64,000 bases of DNA from Chitinophagaceae bacterium. Its GTDB lineage: Bacteria > Bacteroidota > Bacteroidia > Chitinophagales > Chitinophagaceae. The stretch covers positions 310,001 through 374,000 of the forward strand of contig JAIETM010000004.1 in assembly GCA_019745155.1 (NCBI GenBank), given 5' to 3'. Made by a program: the position numbers and the translations under genes. Under the pieces are notes generated by a model that was not told where the DNA came from, did no database searches, and worked only from the letters and a program-made list of their open reading frames with translations. Positions 45,738 to 55,786 of this stretch are shown here, one piece after another (position 1 is the stretch's first letter; each line of letters starts with the position of its first letter).

Positions 45738-46535
45738 ATGACACATCCTTTTACCTACATAGACCCTAACGCTAAAATTGCGCCCAACGTTAAAATTGAT
45801 CCCTTCACGGTGATTCATGGTGACGTGGTGATTGGCGAAGGCACTTGGATTGGCAGTAATGTAACCATCATGGATGGTGCACGTATCGGCAAGAATTGTC
45901 GCATCTTCCCCGGTGCTGTATTGGGCGCTATTCCACAGGATTTGAAATTCAGCGGTGAGAAGACCACTGCAGAAGTGGGTGACAATACCACCATCCGTGA
46001 ATTTGTGACCATCAATAGAGGTACCAACGATAGAGGCAGAACCAAAGTAGGTAGCAACTGCTTGATCATGGCTTACAGCCATATTGCACATGATTGTATC
46101 ATCGGCAGTAACTGCATCATCAGCAACAGCTCCCAGATTGCAGGTCACGTAACCATGGGCGACTGGGCCATCATCGCAGGTGTCTGCGCTGTACACCAGT
46201 TTGTGAATATTGGTCAGCATGCATATATCGGTGGAGGTAGCTTGGTGAGCAAGGATGTGCCGCCTTATATCAAAGCAGTTCGTACACCATTAAGCTATGG
46301 TGGTGTGAATAGTGTTGGCTTAAAGCGCAGAGGTTTTAGCCACAATCAGATCAATCACATCCTCGATATCTACCGCATCATTTACAACAAGGGCATGAAT
46401 ACTTCTCAGGCTTTGGAATACATCGAAGAAGAAGTAAGTGCCAGTGATGAACGTGATGAAATTCTAACTTTTATTCGCGAGAGCGGCCGAGGCATTATTA
46501 AGCGCTTCACTAAAGGCGCTACAGACGAAGATTAA
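45738..46535 (+). CDS. lpxA: Acyl-ACP--UDP-N-acetylglucosamine O-acyltransferase
   Basis: First step of lipid A synthesis. A left-handed beta-helix of hexapeptide repeats starts at once (NAKIAPNVKIDPFTVIHGDV). The catalytic His lies in MAYSHIAHDCIIGSNCI near residue 118, and the C-terminal helical domain follows (KRRGFSHNQINHILDIYRII). Length (265) is standard. It starts 27 bases after the lpxC-fabZ stop and is co-directional. Confidence 0.96.
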   Translation: MTHPFTYIDPNAKIAPNVKIDPFTVIHGDVVIGEGTWIGSNVTIMDGARIGKNCRIFPGAVLGAIPQDLKFSGEKTTAEVGDNTTIREFVTINRGTNDRGRTKVGSNCLIMAYSHIAHDCIIGSNCIISNSSQIAGHVTMGDWAIIAGVCAVHQFVNIGQHAYIGGGSLVSKDVPPYIKAVRTPLSYGGVNSVGLKRRGFSHNQINHILDIYRIIYNKGMNTSQALEYIEEEVSASDERDEILTFIRESGRGIIKRFTKGATDED

Positions 46536-46541
46536 TTCAGC

Positions 46542-47168
46542 ATGATCACCATCCGCTTAGCCGATGCAGGTAAACGATTCAACAGGGAATGGATCTTCCG
46601 CAGGTTAAGCTATGCATTTGAACAAGGACAATCCTATGCTATCATCGGTGCTAACGGCAGTGGCAAAAGCACTTTGCTACAAGTAATTGCTGGCGCGATG
46701 AACCCCAGCGAAGGCGCATGTAGCTTCGATAATAGTGGCAACAATATAGATGGAGAAAACATCTACCAAAACATTGCTATTGCTGCACCATATTTGGAAT
46801 TGATTGAAGAAATGACTGCAAAGGAATTTCTTCAGTTTCATCAGCAATTCAAACCCTTTCAAAAAGGATTCACTGCAGAGAGTATTTTGGAAGCGATCAA
46901 TATGCAGCATGCAGCAGACAAACAAATACGCTATTACAGCAGCGGCATGAAGCAACGCATCAAGTTGGCACAAGCCATTTTTACAGACACACCCGTTTTA
47001 CTGCTTGATGAACCCTGCACTAATCTGGATCAGCAGGGCTATGCTTTGTATCATCAACTCATTCGCGACTATTGTGCAAACAAATTGATTATCGTTTGCA
47101 GCAACGATACGCAGGAGTATGATTTCTGCACCCACCAGCTCAATATCATGCAATACAAGCAAGCCTAA
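46542..47168 (+). CDS. ABC transporter ATP-binding protein
   Basis: A 208-residue ATPase subunit. Walker A is GANGSGKSTLLQ near residues 37-48, the signature is YYSSGMKQRIKLAQA near 128-142 and Walker B is TPVLLLDEPCTNLD near 150-163. The small size and the SSGMKQR signature resemble CcmA/YhbG-like exporters. No permease gene adjoins it, so its partner is unknown. It begins six bases after lpxA and probably shares its transcript. Confidence 0.9.
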   Translation: MITIRLADAGKRFNREWIFRRLSYAFEQGQSYAIIGANGSGKSTLLQVIAGAMNPSEGACSFDNSGNNIDGENIYQNIAIAAPYLELIEEMTAKEFLQFHQQFKPFQKGFTAESILEAINMQHAADKQIRYYSSGMKQRIKLAQAIFTDTPVLLLDEPCTNLDQQGYALYHQLIRDYCANKLIIVCSNDTQEYDFCTHQLNIMQYKQA

Positions 47169-47197
47169 TCATTACAGGCTTATTTGTACATTTAAGC

Positions 47198-48481
47198 ATG
47201 AAAAACCTGTTACTCTTTTGTTTACTCTTACCGATGATGATGCAGGCACAATCCAAATCTGCATTCGTTCAGGTGAAGGACCAACAATTTTTACTGAACG
47301 GCTCTACTTATACTTTTTTGGGTACAAATTTTTGGTATGGGCATCATCTGGGCGCTTATGATACAGCAAGATTGATTCGAGAGCTAGACCGACTAGCAGC
47401 AATGGGTGTTCAAAACCTGCGTATTCTAGGCAGCAGCGAAGGACCTGATGAGGAACCCTGGCGGATGTCGCCCGCATTACAAACCAAACCCGGTGTTTAC
47501 AACGAAGCATTACTGAAGGGAATGGATAAGCTGCTCGTGGAAATGCGTAAGCGTAACATGAAAGCAGTAGTTGTGCTCAATAATTTCTGGCCATGGAGCG
47601 GCGGTATGGCGCAGTATCGTGTTTGGGTAAACAATACATTACATATTCCCTATCCGCCTCCCCAGCCTTATGGCGATTGGCACCGATACCAAGTATTCGC
47701 TGCATTATTTTACAAAGAGCCAGAAGCTATCACCCTCTTTCACAATCATGTGAAGTTTATGGTAGAAAGAGTGAATGGTATTTCTAAAACAGCTTACAAG
47801 AATGATCCTACCATCATGAGCTGGCAATTATGCAATGAACCGAGAGGCATGCGCCAGTTAGACGCTTTCAGGGATTGGATACACAACACAGCACAACTCA
47901 TCAAATCCATCGACAAAAATCACCTCGTTTGTGCAGGTGTTGAAGGCGAAACCAATGATGCTCCATATGCCGGCATGGATGTCGTAAAGGATGCCAACTC
48001 TCCTTTCATTGATTATACCACGGCACATCTATGGGTACAAAATTGGAATATCTACGACCCAAACAGACATGAGCTTACTTATCGTAATACGGTTAAATAC
48101 ATGCAGGAATACATCCGTAAGCATGTAACATTGGCTGCCAAACTGAATAAGCCATTGGTACTGGAAGAGTTTGGTATTGGTCGCGACAAAGGCAGTATGG
48201 ATATTACAGCAGCAGTAAAAGTCCGCGACAATTACTACGGCAAGGTTTTTGAAGAAGTTGCACAGTTGATTCAAAGCAATAGTGCACTGCGTGGTGTGAA
48301 CTTTTGGGCTTGGGGTGGAGAAGGAAGGCCTGCGCAATCAGGCGGATATTGGAAAAAAGGTGATGCGTATATTGGCGATCCTCCGCATGAACAACAAGGC
48401 TGGTATAGTGTGTATGATACAGACAAAAGCACCATACAATTAATTGGCACACATGCTGCAAAAATCAACTCGCGAAACTAA
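47198..48481 (+). CDS. Glycoside hydrolase family 5, beta-mannanase-like
   Basis: Secreted enzyme (signal MKNLLLFCLLLPMMMQAQS) with a (beta/alpha)8 fold of the GH5 family. Core blocks: FLGTNFWYGHHLGAYDTARL, QNLRILGSSEGPDEEPWRM and VVVLNNFWPWSGGMAQY. The acid/base Glu is in SWQLCNEPRG near residue 213 and the nucleophile Glu in PLVLEEFGIGRDKG near 323. The overall pattern matches mannan endo-1,4-beta-mannosidases of subfamily 7. It would act on mannan or glucomannan outside the cell; no sorting domain or carbohydrate module is attached, so it probably stays in the periplasm. Confidence 0.9.
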   Translation: MKNLLLFCLLLPMMMQAQSKSAFVQVKDQQFLLNGSTYTFLGTNFWYGHHLGAYDTARLIRELDRLAAMGVQNLRILGSSEGPDEEPWRMSPALQTKPGVYNEALLKGMDKLLVEMRKRNMKAVVVLNNFWPWSGGMAQYRVWVNNTLHIPYPPPQPYGDWHRYQVFAALFYKEPEAITLFHNHVKFMVERVNGISKTAYKNDPTIMSWQLCNEPRGMRQLDAFRDWIHNTAQLIKSIDKNHLVCAGVEGETNDAPYAGMDVVKDANSPFIDYTTAHLWVQNWNIYDPNRHELTYRNTVKYMQEYIRKHVTLAAKLNKPLVLEEFGIGRDKGSMDITAAVKVRDNYYGKVFEEVAQLIQSNSALRGVNFWAWGGEGRPAQSGGYWKKGDAYIGDPPHEQQGWYSVYDTDKSTIQLIGTHAAKINSRN

Positions 48482-48483
48482 TC

Positions 48484-49968
48484 ATGCGTGACCTGATTCA
48501 AAAGCAATGGCATCTCTTCTTATTTGCAGCTATCGGCGCTGCATGTATCATTGCCATGGGCAAACAATCTGGCATGGGCGTATCACCCGACTCTGTTTTC
48601 TATCTAGAAGCAGCCAAAGAATTGATACAAGACCATGCATTAGAAGATTTCAATCACCTACCACTTGTTGATTTTCCTGCAGGTTACCCACTACTATTGG
48701 CCTTTGTTTCGTGGATCACTCAATCAGATCCACTAGTATTTAGCACTATACTCAACGCCTTTTTATATGCATGCTTGATTTTTTTTAGTGGGAGACTTAC
48801 ACAAAAATTCTTTCCAAATAAACCATGGTTACAAATTGCTGTCCTAGGATGCTTAGTGGTTAGTCCTGCCATGATAGAGATCTATGCCATGCTGTGGTCA
48901 GAGACCAGTTTCTTACTACTGCTGGTCTTATTTTTTCTCGTAATGGGCAAAGTACTTTCTCCAAATAATCGGCAACATTGGTGGGTGCTTGCAGCCATTA
49001 TTGCAGGCTATGCAGCACTTACCAGATACGCAGGCATCACCATCATTGCTACAGGCTGCTTGATTGTATTACTCCAATCAAATTGGAAACTAGGGTTACG
49101 CAATAGTATACGCTTTGGCTTGATTGCATCGCTGCCACTAGCTATCAACCTGATTCGCAATAAAATGCACACAGATACTTTTACTGGCTTACGCAAGCCT
49201 GCTACAACAGGCATCATTGATAATCTTGGTTTCACATTCGATACCATTGCGCAATGGTTATTCTTGGCATTCAGTACAAATACTTGGATAGTGGGCAGTA
49301 TACTACTATTGCTGATGATTGCTGGCTTATGGTTAAGAAGAAAAGATGCTTACGGAAAGATCGTGTATAGCTTTGCATTGATTTATGCAGCTTTTATGAT
49401 CATCTCTGCCAGCACGAGTAAACACGAGCAACTCAACAGTAGGTTATTAGCTGCAATCCTTTTACCAGTGATAATAGTTGTATTCGATATAATTTATCAA
49501 TTGCATCAACGTAAACGGCTATCTACTTTTATTGCTAGTAGTTTCATCATCGCAATAAGTATTTTTTGGCAATACAAGTATTATCCTATCAACTGGGAAA
49601 CTTGGGATGGCGTGAAAGATGCAGGCGTACCAGGCTATCGCGAACAAATGTGGGGCGAAATGGAGATCGTACAGTATCTCCGCAAACACAAGAATGATTT
49701 TCAGGCGGCAGATTCTATCTATGCCAACGCACATGATGCAGTACATTTTTTATCCGGCATCTATAGCCGACAATTACCACAAAAAGAGTTTGACTGGCAA
49801 ATTAATAGACTGAAAAATTTGCCCTGCGGCTATATTGTATTCATTCGAGATGCTGATAATCCGGAATTGATTTCCTTGGATAGTATCCGACAATTCAAGC
49901 AATTGCAGCCGGTGGTGCAATTTGAAGATGGTGCACTCTATCGCTTCTGCGACAGCACGAAACTATGA
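48484..49968 (+). CDS. GT-C-type multi-pass membrane glycosyltransferase
   Basis: A 494-residue membrane protein with about 10-12 hydrophobic segments. The first large loop GVSPDSVFYLEAAKELI carries a DxxxY pattern of the sort that holds the catalytic Asp in dolichyl-phosphate-mannose and ArnT-like transferases. A periplasmic C-terminal stretch (ADSIYANAHDAVHFLSG) follows. It starts two bases after the GH5 stop and is likely co-transcribed. It probably moves a sugar from a polyprenyl carrier; donor and acceptor are unknown. Confidence 0.82.
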   Translation: MRDLIQKQWHLFLFAAIGAACIIAMGKQSGMGVSPDSVFYLEAAKELIQDHALEDFNHLPLVDFPAGYPLLLAFVSWITQSDPLVFSTILNAFLYACLIFFSGRLTQKFFPNKPWLQIAVLGCLVVSPAMIEIYAMLWSETSFLLLLVLFFLVMGKVLSPNNRQHWWVLAAIIAGYAALTRYAGITIIATGCLIVLLQSNWKLGLRNSIRFGLIASLPLAINLIRNKMHTDTFTGLRKPATTGIIDNLGFTFDTIAQWLFLAFSTNTWIVGSILLLLMIAGLWLRRKDAYGKIVYSFALIYAAFMIISASTSKHEQLNSRLLAAILLPVIIVVFDIIYQLHQRKRLSTFIASSFIIAISIFWQYKYYPINWETWDGVKDAGVPGYREQMWGEMEIVQYLRKHKNDFQAADSIYANAHDAVHFLSGIYSRQLPQKEFDWQINRLKNLPCGYIVFIRDADNPELISLDSIRQFKQLQPVVQFEDGALYRFCDSTKL

Positions 49969-49970
49969 TA

Positions 49971-51185
49971 CTAGCCTCTGCTGGCAATCAGCAGATTCAA
50001 GTCGGTGTACTTTAAATCAAACTTCTGACTGATATAAAAATCAGTCAAAGCGCCTTTGAACATGTAAATCCCTTCACGCAGGTTGAAATCGTGCCATACT
50101 TTTTCTTCCATACCGCCCTCATCACTGATCTCAAGTAACAATGGCATCAATACACTACTGATGGCCTGACTAGCAGTACGTGCAAAGCCACTCGGAATAT
50201 TCGGCACACAATAATGTATTACATCATGCTGCACAAATGTGGGACTTTCATGACTGGTGAGTTCACTGGTCTCAAAGCAACCACCACGATCAATGGCCAC
50301 ATCAATGATAATACTGCCGGGACGCATTGCTGCCACCATTTCTTCAGTAACAACCACCGGCGCTCGGCCAAACTCATTACTGAGCGCACCTACAGCCACT
50401 TCACAAGTCTTCAACTGCTTGGCAAGAATACGTGGCTCTAAAACACTCGTCCAAACACGCTGCCCAAGATTATTTTGCAATTGCTTTAAACGATAGACAT
50501 TGTTGTCAAACACTTTTACACTCGCACCCAATGCCAAGGCATTTCTGGTTGCGAACTCGCCTACAATACCTGCGCCAATAATCACCACTTTGGTTGGTGG
50601 AATACCACTAATGCCACCTAACAATACGCCCTTCCCCTTATTAAAACTACTCAAGTACTGACCTGCAATCAACATCACTGCACTACCAGCAATCTCACTC
50701 ATGCTACGCACGATGGGATATGTACCACTGGCATCCTTCATATTCTCATAACTCAGCGCGGTAATGCGCTTCTCCATCATTTTCTCAATATGCTCTTTCT
50801 TTAGGGCCGACAAATGAATGGGCGAAATGATGGTTTGATTCAACTGCAGCAAGGGTAAATCTTCTTCTACTACAGGGGCGCTTTTAGACAGAATAGGCGC
50901 TTTCATTACTTCAGCTCTATCATAGACAATCTTCGCACCTGCTTCTGCATATTCTTTATCGGTATAATGACTAGACGCACCGGCATTATGCTCAACGGTT
51001 ACCTCATGACCATTGCTTACCAACACACTCACCGCGTCTGGAATCAAGGAAACACGATTCTCCTGAAAAGCGATCTCCTTGGGAATACCGATATGCAATT
51101 TGGCGCCATGGGGTTTGATATCTAATGTCTCTTCCAGGGTTTCATAACTAAAAGAGGTACTAATCACAGGTTTATTTGCAGCCAT
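49971..51185 (-). CDS. ald: Alanine dehydrogenase
   Basis: NAD-dependent enzyme converting alanine to pyruvate and ammonia. N-terminal block: LHIGIPKEIAFQENRVSLIP, with the substrate-binding Arg and Lys. The NAD-binding region is PTKVVIIGAGIVGEFATRNALALG (GxGxxG) near residue 205. The C-terminal half ends with HYCVPNIPSGFARTASQAIS, the family alanine/pyruvate-binding stretch. The N-terminus carries an unusual 30-residue lead (KPVISTSFSYETLEETLDIK). It is also similar to the transhydrogenase alpha chain, but length and lack of a membrane domain favour Ald. Confidence 0.9.
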   Translation of the reverse strand: MAANKPVISTSFSYETLEETLDIKPHGAKLHIGIPKEIAFQENRVSLIPDAVSVLVSNGHEVTVEHNAGASSHYTDKEYAEAGAKIVYDRAEVMKAPILSKSAPVVEEDLPLLQLNQTIISPIHLSALKKEHIEKMMEKRITALSYENMKDASGTYPIVRSMSEIAGSAVMLIAGQYLSSFNKGKGVLLGGISGIPPTKVVIIGAGIVGEFATRNALALGASVKVFDNNVYRLKQLQNNLGQRVWTSVLEPRILAKQLKTCEVAVGALSNEFGRAPVVVTEEMVAAMRPGSIIIDVAIDRGGCFETSELTSHESPTFVQHDVIHYCVPNIPSGFARTASQAISSVLMPLLLEISDEGGMEEKVWHDFNLREGIYMFKGALTDFYISQKFDLKYTDLNLLIASRG

Positions 51186-51228
51186 GGTTGTGCGGTTCAG
51201 ATTTGGGTGTCAATAAAATTAACTGATT

Positions 51229-51639
51229 TCAGTCAGACGTATAGATTCTTCTGGTCTGTGCATCCAGTACTTCAATATAGATGTGCAGTGTATCCTCAGG
51301 CAAAAGTTCGGGTGCTTTTTCAGGCCATTCTACCAAACAAAGCGCACCTGAATCCAAAGCAGCACCAACCCCAGCCGCTTCTGCTTCCTCTGTATCAGCA
51401 AGGCGATACCAATCCATATGCAAAATGGTTTGTGCACTACCCTTGTATTCGTTGATGATGGCAAATGTGGGACTGGTGACAGCTTCTGCCACCCCTAATT
51501 CCAGACACAATGCATGGATAAACGTGGTTTTTCCAGCACCCATAGGCGCATGAAAAGCCCAAACCTTTTGCTTTTGATGGGTTTTCCATGCTGCAGCGAC
51601 CACAAAACGCAATTGATCATGCGTAAAAATCATATCCAT
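51229..51639 (-). CDS. tsaE: tRNA threonylcarbamoyladenosine biosynthesis ATPase TsaE
   Basis: ATPase subunit of the t6A tRNA-modification complex with TsaB and TsaD. Walker A is FHAPMGAGKTTFIHALC near residues 30-46. The switch-type region is VTSPTFAIINEYKGS, and the Walker B-like region IHMDWYRLADTEEAEAAG follows. ALCLVEWPEKAPELLPED is the family C-terminal block. Length (136) is standard. The first ATG (51639) and another two codons on are both possible. It lies 43 bases upstream of ald on the same strand. Confidence 0.94.
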   Translation of the reverse strand: MDMIFTHDQLRFVVAAAWKTHQKQKVWAFHAPMGAGKTTFIHALCLELGVAEAVTSPTFAIINEYKGSAQTILHMDWYRLADTEEAEAAGVGAALDSGALCLVEWPEKAPELLPEDTLHIYIEVLDAQTRRIYTSD

Positions 51640-51756
51640 AACGCGAAGATAACTCAGCGCCTGCCGCTTTTGAATCGTAGATGCAGAAATATTGTCCCAC
51701 TATCGAAAATACCTACTGAACATTGCTTGGTAACTTTACCATGAAATGGATATGTT

Positions 51757-53871
51757 ATGGAAAAAGTGAGTTGGAAGGTTAACGGCATGGATTGTACCAA
51801 TTGTGCGCTGACCATACATAAATACCTGGAGCAAAAAGGACTGCAACAGGTGAAAGTAAACTTCATCGGTGGTGATGTAAGCTTTCAAATAGACGAAACC
51901 TTATCAAAAGAAGAGATTGCCAAAGGCATCAATAAGCTGGGCTATGAAGTAGAATCTGCCGAAATACCTGCAGCACCCAAAAAGAAATACTGGTTTACCA
52001 ATCATCTACAACGCTTTTGGTTCTGCTTTGTGTTTACTGCACCGCTGATGCTGCACATGATCCCAGGCCTGCATATTCACTGGCTGATGGATCCCATCGT
52101 GCAACTATCACTTACCATACCTGTGTATATCGTGGGAATGGAGTTCTTTGGCAGAAGCGCTTTCCATAGTCTGACCAAAGGGGTACCTAACATGAATGTG
52201 CTGATTGTAATTGGTGCCACTGCCGCATTTGGGTATAGCTTATATGGCACCATGATTGGTGAAGCGGAAAAGTATTTGTTCTATGAAACAACCGCCACCA
52301 TCATCACACTGGTGTTCATGGGTAATTATCTGGAAGACACATCCGTGCAAACTACACAAGCTGCATTAAAGAAGCTAGCAGTTAACCAAAAGGTAATGGC
52401 CAATATGATTGCTTATGATGATCAACATCAGGAGCATGTATTTCCAGTAGAGAGCACCCAACTGAAAGTAGGTGATCTAGTTTTAATTCGCACAGGCGAG
52501 CCCGTGCCGATGGACTGTAAAATTCTCTGGGGCGATGCGAGTGTGAATGAAGCCATCATCACCGGTGAGAGCATTCCAGTTGAAAAGAAAATGAATGATA
52601 TCCTGATTGGAGGCTCAGTGATTGAAAACGGTCAGGTTAAAGCTTATGTAACAGCAGTTGGCGAAGACACTGTCTTGAGCAATATCCTCCGATTGGTCAA
52701 AGATGCGCAAACAGAAAAACCACCTGTACAGTTATTGGCAGATAAAATCAGCGCCATTTTTGTACCTGCCGTCGTAAGTATTGCATTAGTCACACTAGCC
52801 ATCAATTATTTCTTTACCAATCATGGCTTTACCGAAAGCTTGTTGAGAAGCATTGCTGTGTTGGTAATTGCCTGCCCATGTGCGATGGGTTTGGCTACTC
52901 CCGCAGCAGTTGCTGTAGGCTTAGGCCGTGCTGCACGTAATGGTGTATTGTTCAAAAATGCTAGAAGCCTGGAAGTATTTAAGGATGTGAAGCAGGTAGT
53001 GTTTGATAAAACAGGTACTTTAACCACAGGCAAGTTTCGCATTGCTGCTTTTCACAGCACTATTGATGAAACAGAGTTCAAGCGCATTGTGGCTTCAATG
53101 GAGAAATATTCCAACCACCCTATTGCCAAATCTATTACTCACGAATGGAAGATTAAACCAGATATCCGTTGGTCTAACATTGATGAAGTAAAGGGTATGG
53201 GTATGCAGGCTACAGACAAAGAAGGGAATCAGTTTGTTGCCGGTGCCTATAAAGCAGTTGCTTCTTTAACCAATGAAGCCAATCACAATATCTATGTCAC
53301 CAAAAATGGTGAGCTTATTGGCTGGGTAGATATGCAAGATGATATTCGGGAGGAAGCAAAAGTGATTGTAGGCACTTTGCACCAAATGGGGATCAAAACC
53401 ATTTTGCTGAGTGGTGATAAAATGGACAAGTGCCAACAGGTAGCGCAGCAACTAGGCATTGATGAAGTCATCGCCGAACAAACACCAGAACAAAAGCTTG
53501 CTAAGATTGCTGAATTAAACAGCATTGCACCTGTAGCCATGGTTGGCGACGGCATCAATGATGCACCAGCATTGGCAAAAGCAACAGTAGGTATCTCTTT
53601 GAGTGAAGCCTCACAATTGGCAATGCAAAGTGCGCAGGTTGTCTTAATGAACCATGGCCTGAAGAATCTACCGCTCTCACTGGGACTCGGCAAGCATACT
53701 TATCTCACCATCAAACAAAATCTGTTCTGGGCATTTGCTTATAACATTGTAGCAATACCTGTTGCTGCTTTCGGATTTTTAAGCCCAACATTCGGCGCTC
53801 TGATTATGGGCTTAAGCGATGTGGTACTGGCTGTAAACAGTGTACGCTTGAATTGGAAAAAAGTGGTTTAA
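51757..53871 (+). CDS. copA: Copper-translocating P-type ATPase (CopA-like)
   Basis: Membrane ATPase exporting Cu(I). One N-terminal heavy-metal domain with GMDCTNCALTIHKYL (CxxC) at about residues 9-23. The membrane metal site is the CPC motif in VIACPCAMGLATPAAVAVG near 372. The phosphorylation motif is DKTGTLTTGK near 417, and the hinge GDGINDAPALAKAT comes late. At 704 residues it lacks extra metal domains. A weak TAACTTTA element lies 19 bases upstream. No copper-responsive regulator adjoins it. Selectivity for copper over zinc rests on the CPC motif and general resemblance. Confidence 0.93.
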   Translation: MEKVSWKVNGMDCTNCALTIHKYLEQKGLQQVKVNFIGGDVSFQIDETLSKEEIAKGINKLGYEVESAEIPAAPKKKYWFTNHLQRFWFCFVFTAPLMLHMIPGLHIHWLMDPIVQLSLTIPVYIVGMEFFGRSAFHSLTKGVPNMNVLIVIGATAAFGYSLYGTMIGEAEKYLFYETTATIITLVFMGNYLEDTSVQTTQAALKKLAVNQKVMANMIAYDDQHQEHVFPVESTQLKVGDLVLIRTGEPVPMDCKILWGDASVNEAIITGESIPVEKKMNDILIGGSVIENGQVKAYVTAVGEDTVLSNILRLVKDAQTEKPPVQLLADKISAIFVPAVVSIALVTLAINYFFTNHGFTESLLRSIAVLVIACPCAMGLATPAAVAVGLGRAARNGVLFKNARSLEVFKDVKQVVFDKTGTLTTGKFRIAAFHSTIDETEFKRIVASMEKYSNHPIAKSITHEWKIKPDIRWSNIDEVKGMGMQATDKEGNQFVAGAYKAVASLTNEANHNIYVTKNGELIGWVDMQDDIREEAKVIVGTLHQMGIKTILLSGDKMDKCQQVAQQLGIDEVIAEQTPEQKLAKIAELNSIAPVAMVGDGINDAPALAKATVGISLSEASQLAMQSAQVVLMNHGLKNLPLSLGLGKHTYLTIKQNLFWAFAYNIVAIPVAAFGFLSPTFGALIMGLSDVVLAVNSVRLNWKKVV

Positions 53872-53883
53872 TTGCAGTGATTC

Positions 53884-55785
53884 ATGCATGCATCACCCAC
53901 CAGCATATTAGAAAAGTACTGGGGCCACAAAACTTTTAGAGGCAACCAGCAGGCGATTATTGATGCTGTACTCCAAAACCAAGATGTATTGGCATTATTG
54001 CCTACAGGTGGTGGCAAATCTATTTGCTTTCAAGTACCTGCACTCATCAAAGATGGTGTAACATTGGTGGTAAGCCCTCTTTTGGCATTGATGAAAGATC
54101 AAGTCAATGCATTACAGGAAAAAGGTATTTCAGCTACTGCTATTCACAGCGGCATGAAGTACACCGAGGTAATTGACACTTTAAAGCAAACAGCAGCGGG
54201 CAAATTCAAACTGCTGTATGTATCACCTGAGCGCCTGGAATCAAAACTATTTCAGGATTATGCTGATCTGCTCAACATAAGCCTTATCGCCGTGGATGAA
54301 GCACATTGTATTTCACAATGGGGTTATGATTTTAGACCAGCTTATTTGCGTATTAAGATATTGCGTAGCTGGCTACCTAATGTGCCATTGATTGCACTTA
54401 CAGCAACAGCCACACCAGCAGTACAGGAGGATATTTGCAGCCAACTGCATATTCCCAAAACAAACAGGTTTGTTCAAAGCTTTATCAAGCCGCAGCTTTC
54501 TTTTTCTGTTAATCAAGTAGAGAGCAAGATCAACAGGTGTATTGATATTCTCAGTAAGCTATCTGGCTCAGCCATCATTTACTGCAATAGCAGAAGACAA
54601 ACCCAGCAAGTTGCGCAGCTATTAGGCATGCAACAAATCAAAGTCGCTTATTATCATGCCGGGCTTAGCCATGAAGAAAGAAATTTTGTACAAGAACAAT
54701 GGTTAAATAATGATATCAGGGTGATTGTCTGCACCAATGCTTTTGGTATGGGCATCGATAAACCAGATGTACAACTGGTGATTCATTATAATTTGCCCGA
54801 CTGTCTAGAAAATTATTACCAAGAAGCAGGCAGAGCAGGCAGAAATGGCAAACGCGCTTATGCTGTAGCGCTCTACCAATCGGAAGATATCCGCACACTG
54901 CAACAGTTACCCGAACAACGCTACCCACCAGTTCAGCTGATTAAGCACGTGTATCAATGCATTGCTGATTATGTGCAATTGCCTGTTGGCCTAGGTGAAG
55001 GCGACCGCTTTGACTTTGATCTTCAGCAGTTCACTGAGCGTTTTCAGTTAGACACTTCCACTACTGCACAATGTTTAAAGACATTGGAACAGGAAGGACA
55101 TATCTTGTTAACAGAAGGCGGACTGATTCCATCAAAACTGGTATTTACTGCTGATAGAGAGCTCTTAGAATCGATTGAAAGTGGCTATCCCAATCTAGAT
55201 CCGCTCGTTAAAACCTTGCTGCGCACTTACGAAGGCATTCTACATCACCCCGCATCCATTTTTGAACGACAAATAGCTAGAATATTACAAACCAATGCGA
55301 ATGTGATTACGCAACAACTGCAACAATTACATGCATTAGGTATTGTTGAGTATATTCCTCGAAAAGAAAGTCCGCAAATACAGTTCTTACTCAATCGTGC
55401 ACCAGCGGAGCACCTGCATATTGACCTTGACCGCTATCATGCCAGAAAAAAAGCTTTTGTTGATCGGCTGGAAAAAATGATTGGCTACACCACTGAAGCT
55501 ATTTCATGCAGAAACCAATACATCGCTGCTTATTTTGGTGAAGCAACATCGTCAAGATGTGGCATATGTGATAACTGCCTACAACAAAAACAAGGTGGCA
55601 CAAATAAATCCATCAAAGAAAGTATTGATCAATATCTCCTAACGGTGCCAAATCCAACTGTTAAGGACTTATTGTCTAAGCTGGCAAATCATCAGGAGTC
55701 GGAAATATGGCAATACCTTGATCTCTTAGTGAATGAGCGCCATATCTCGATTGATGAAAAAGGTAATATCCTAAAGCAAGGATAA
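53884..55785 (+). CDS. recQ: RecQ-family ATP-dependent DNA helicase
   Basis: 3'-5' DNA helicase in recombination and repair. N-terminal KYWGHKTFRGNQQAIIDAVL, Walker A LPTGGGKSICFQVPAL near residue 40-47, DEAH motif AVDEAHCISQWGYDFRPAYL near 137, and helicase C motifs VIVCTNAFGMGIDKPDVQL and YYQEAGRAGRNGKRA. The zinc-binding region is CRNQYIAAYFGEATSSRCG with CDNC. At 633 residues it lacks the HRDC domain of the longest RecQ types. It starts 13 bases after copA and may be read through from it. Confidence 0.94.
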   Translation: MHASPTSILEKYWGHKTFRGNQQAIIDAVLQNQDVLALLPTGGGKSICFQVPALIKDGVTLVVSPLLALMKDQVNALQEKGISATAIHSGMKYTEVIDTLKQTAAGKFKLLYVSPERLESKLFQDYADLLNISLIAVDEAHCISQWGYDFRPAYLRIKILRSWLPNVPLIALTATATPAVQEDICSQLHIPKTNRFVQSFIKPQLSFSVNQVESKINRCIDILSKLSGSAIIYCNSRRQTQQVAQLLGMQQIKVAYYHAGLSHEERNFVQEQWLNNDIRVIVCTNAFGMGIDKPDVQLVIHYNLPDCLENYYQEAGRAGRNGKRAYAVALYQSEDIRTLQQLPEQRYPPVQLIKHVYQCIADYVQLPVGLGEGDRFDFDLQQFTERFQLDTSTTAQCLKTLEQEGHILLTEGGLIPSKLVFTADRELLESIESGYPNLDPLVKTLLRTYEGILHHPASIFERQIARILQTNANVITQQLQQLHALGIVEYIPRKESPQIQFLLNRAPAEHLHIDLDRYHARKKAFVDRLEKMIGYTTEAISCRNQYIAAYFGEATSSRCGICDNCLQQKQGGTNKSIKESIDQYLLTVPNPTVKDLLSKLANHQESEIWQYLDLLVNERHISIDEKGNILKQG

Positions 55786-55786
55786 A

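Noticed and set aside
51741-51782. A 13-codon frame overlapping the copA start, as a leader peptide
   Set aside because: It overlaps the start by chance in another frame, has no Shine-Dalgarno sequence, and nothing suggests it is translated.
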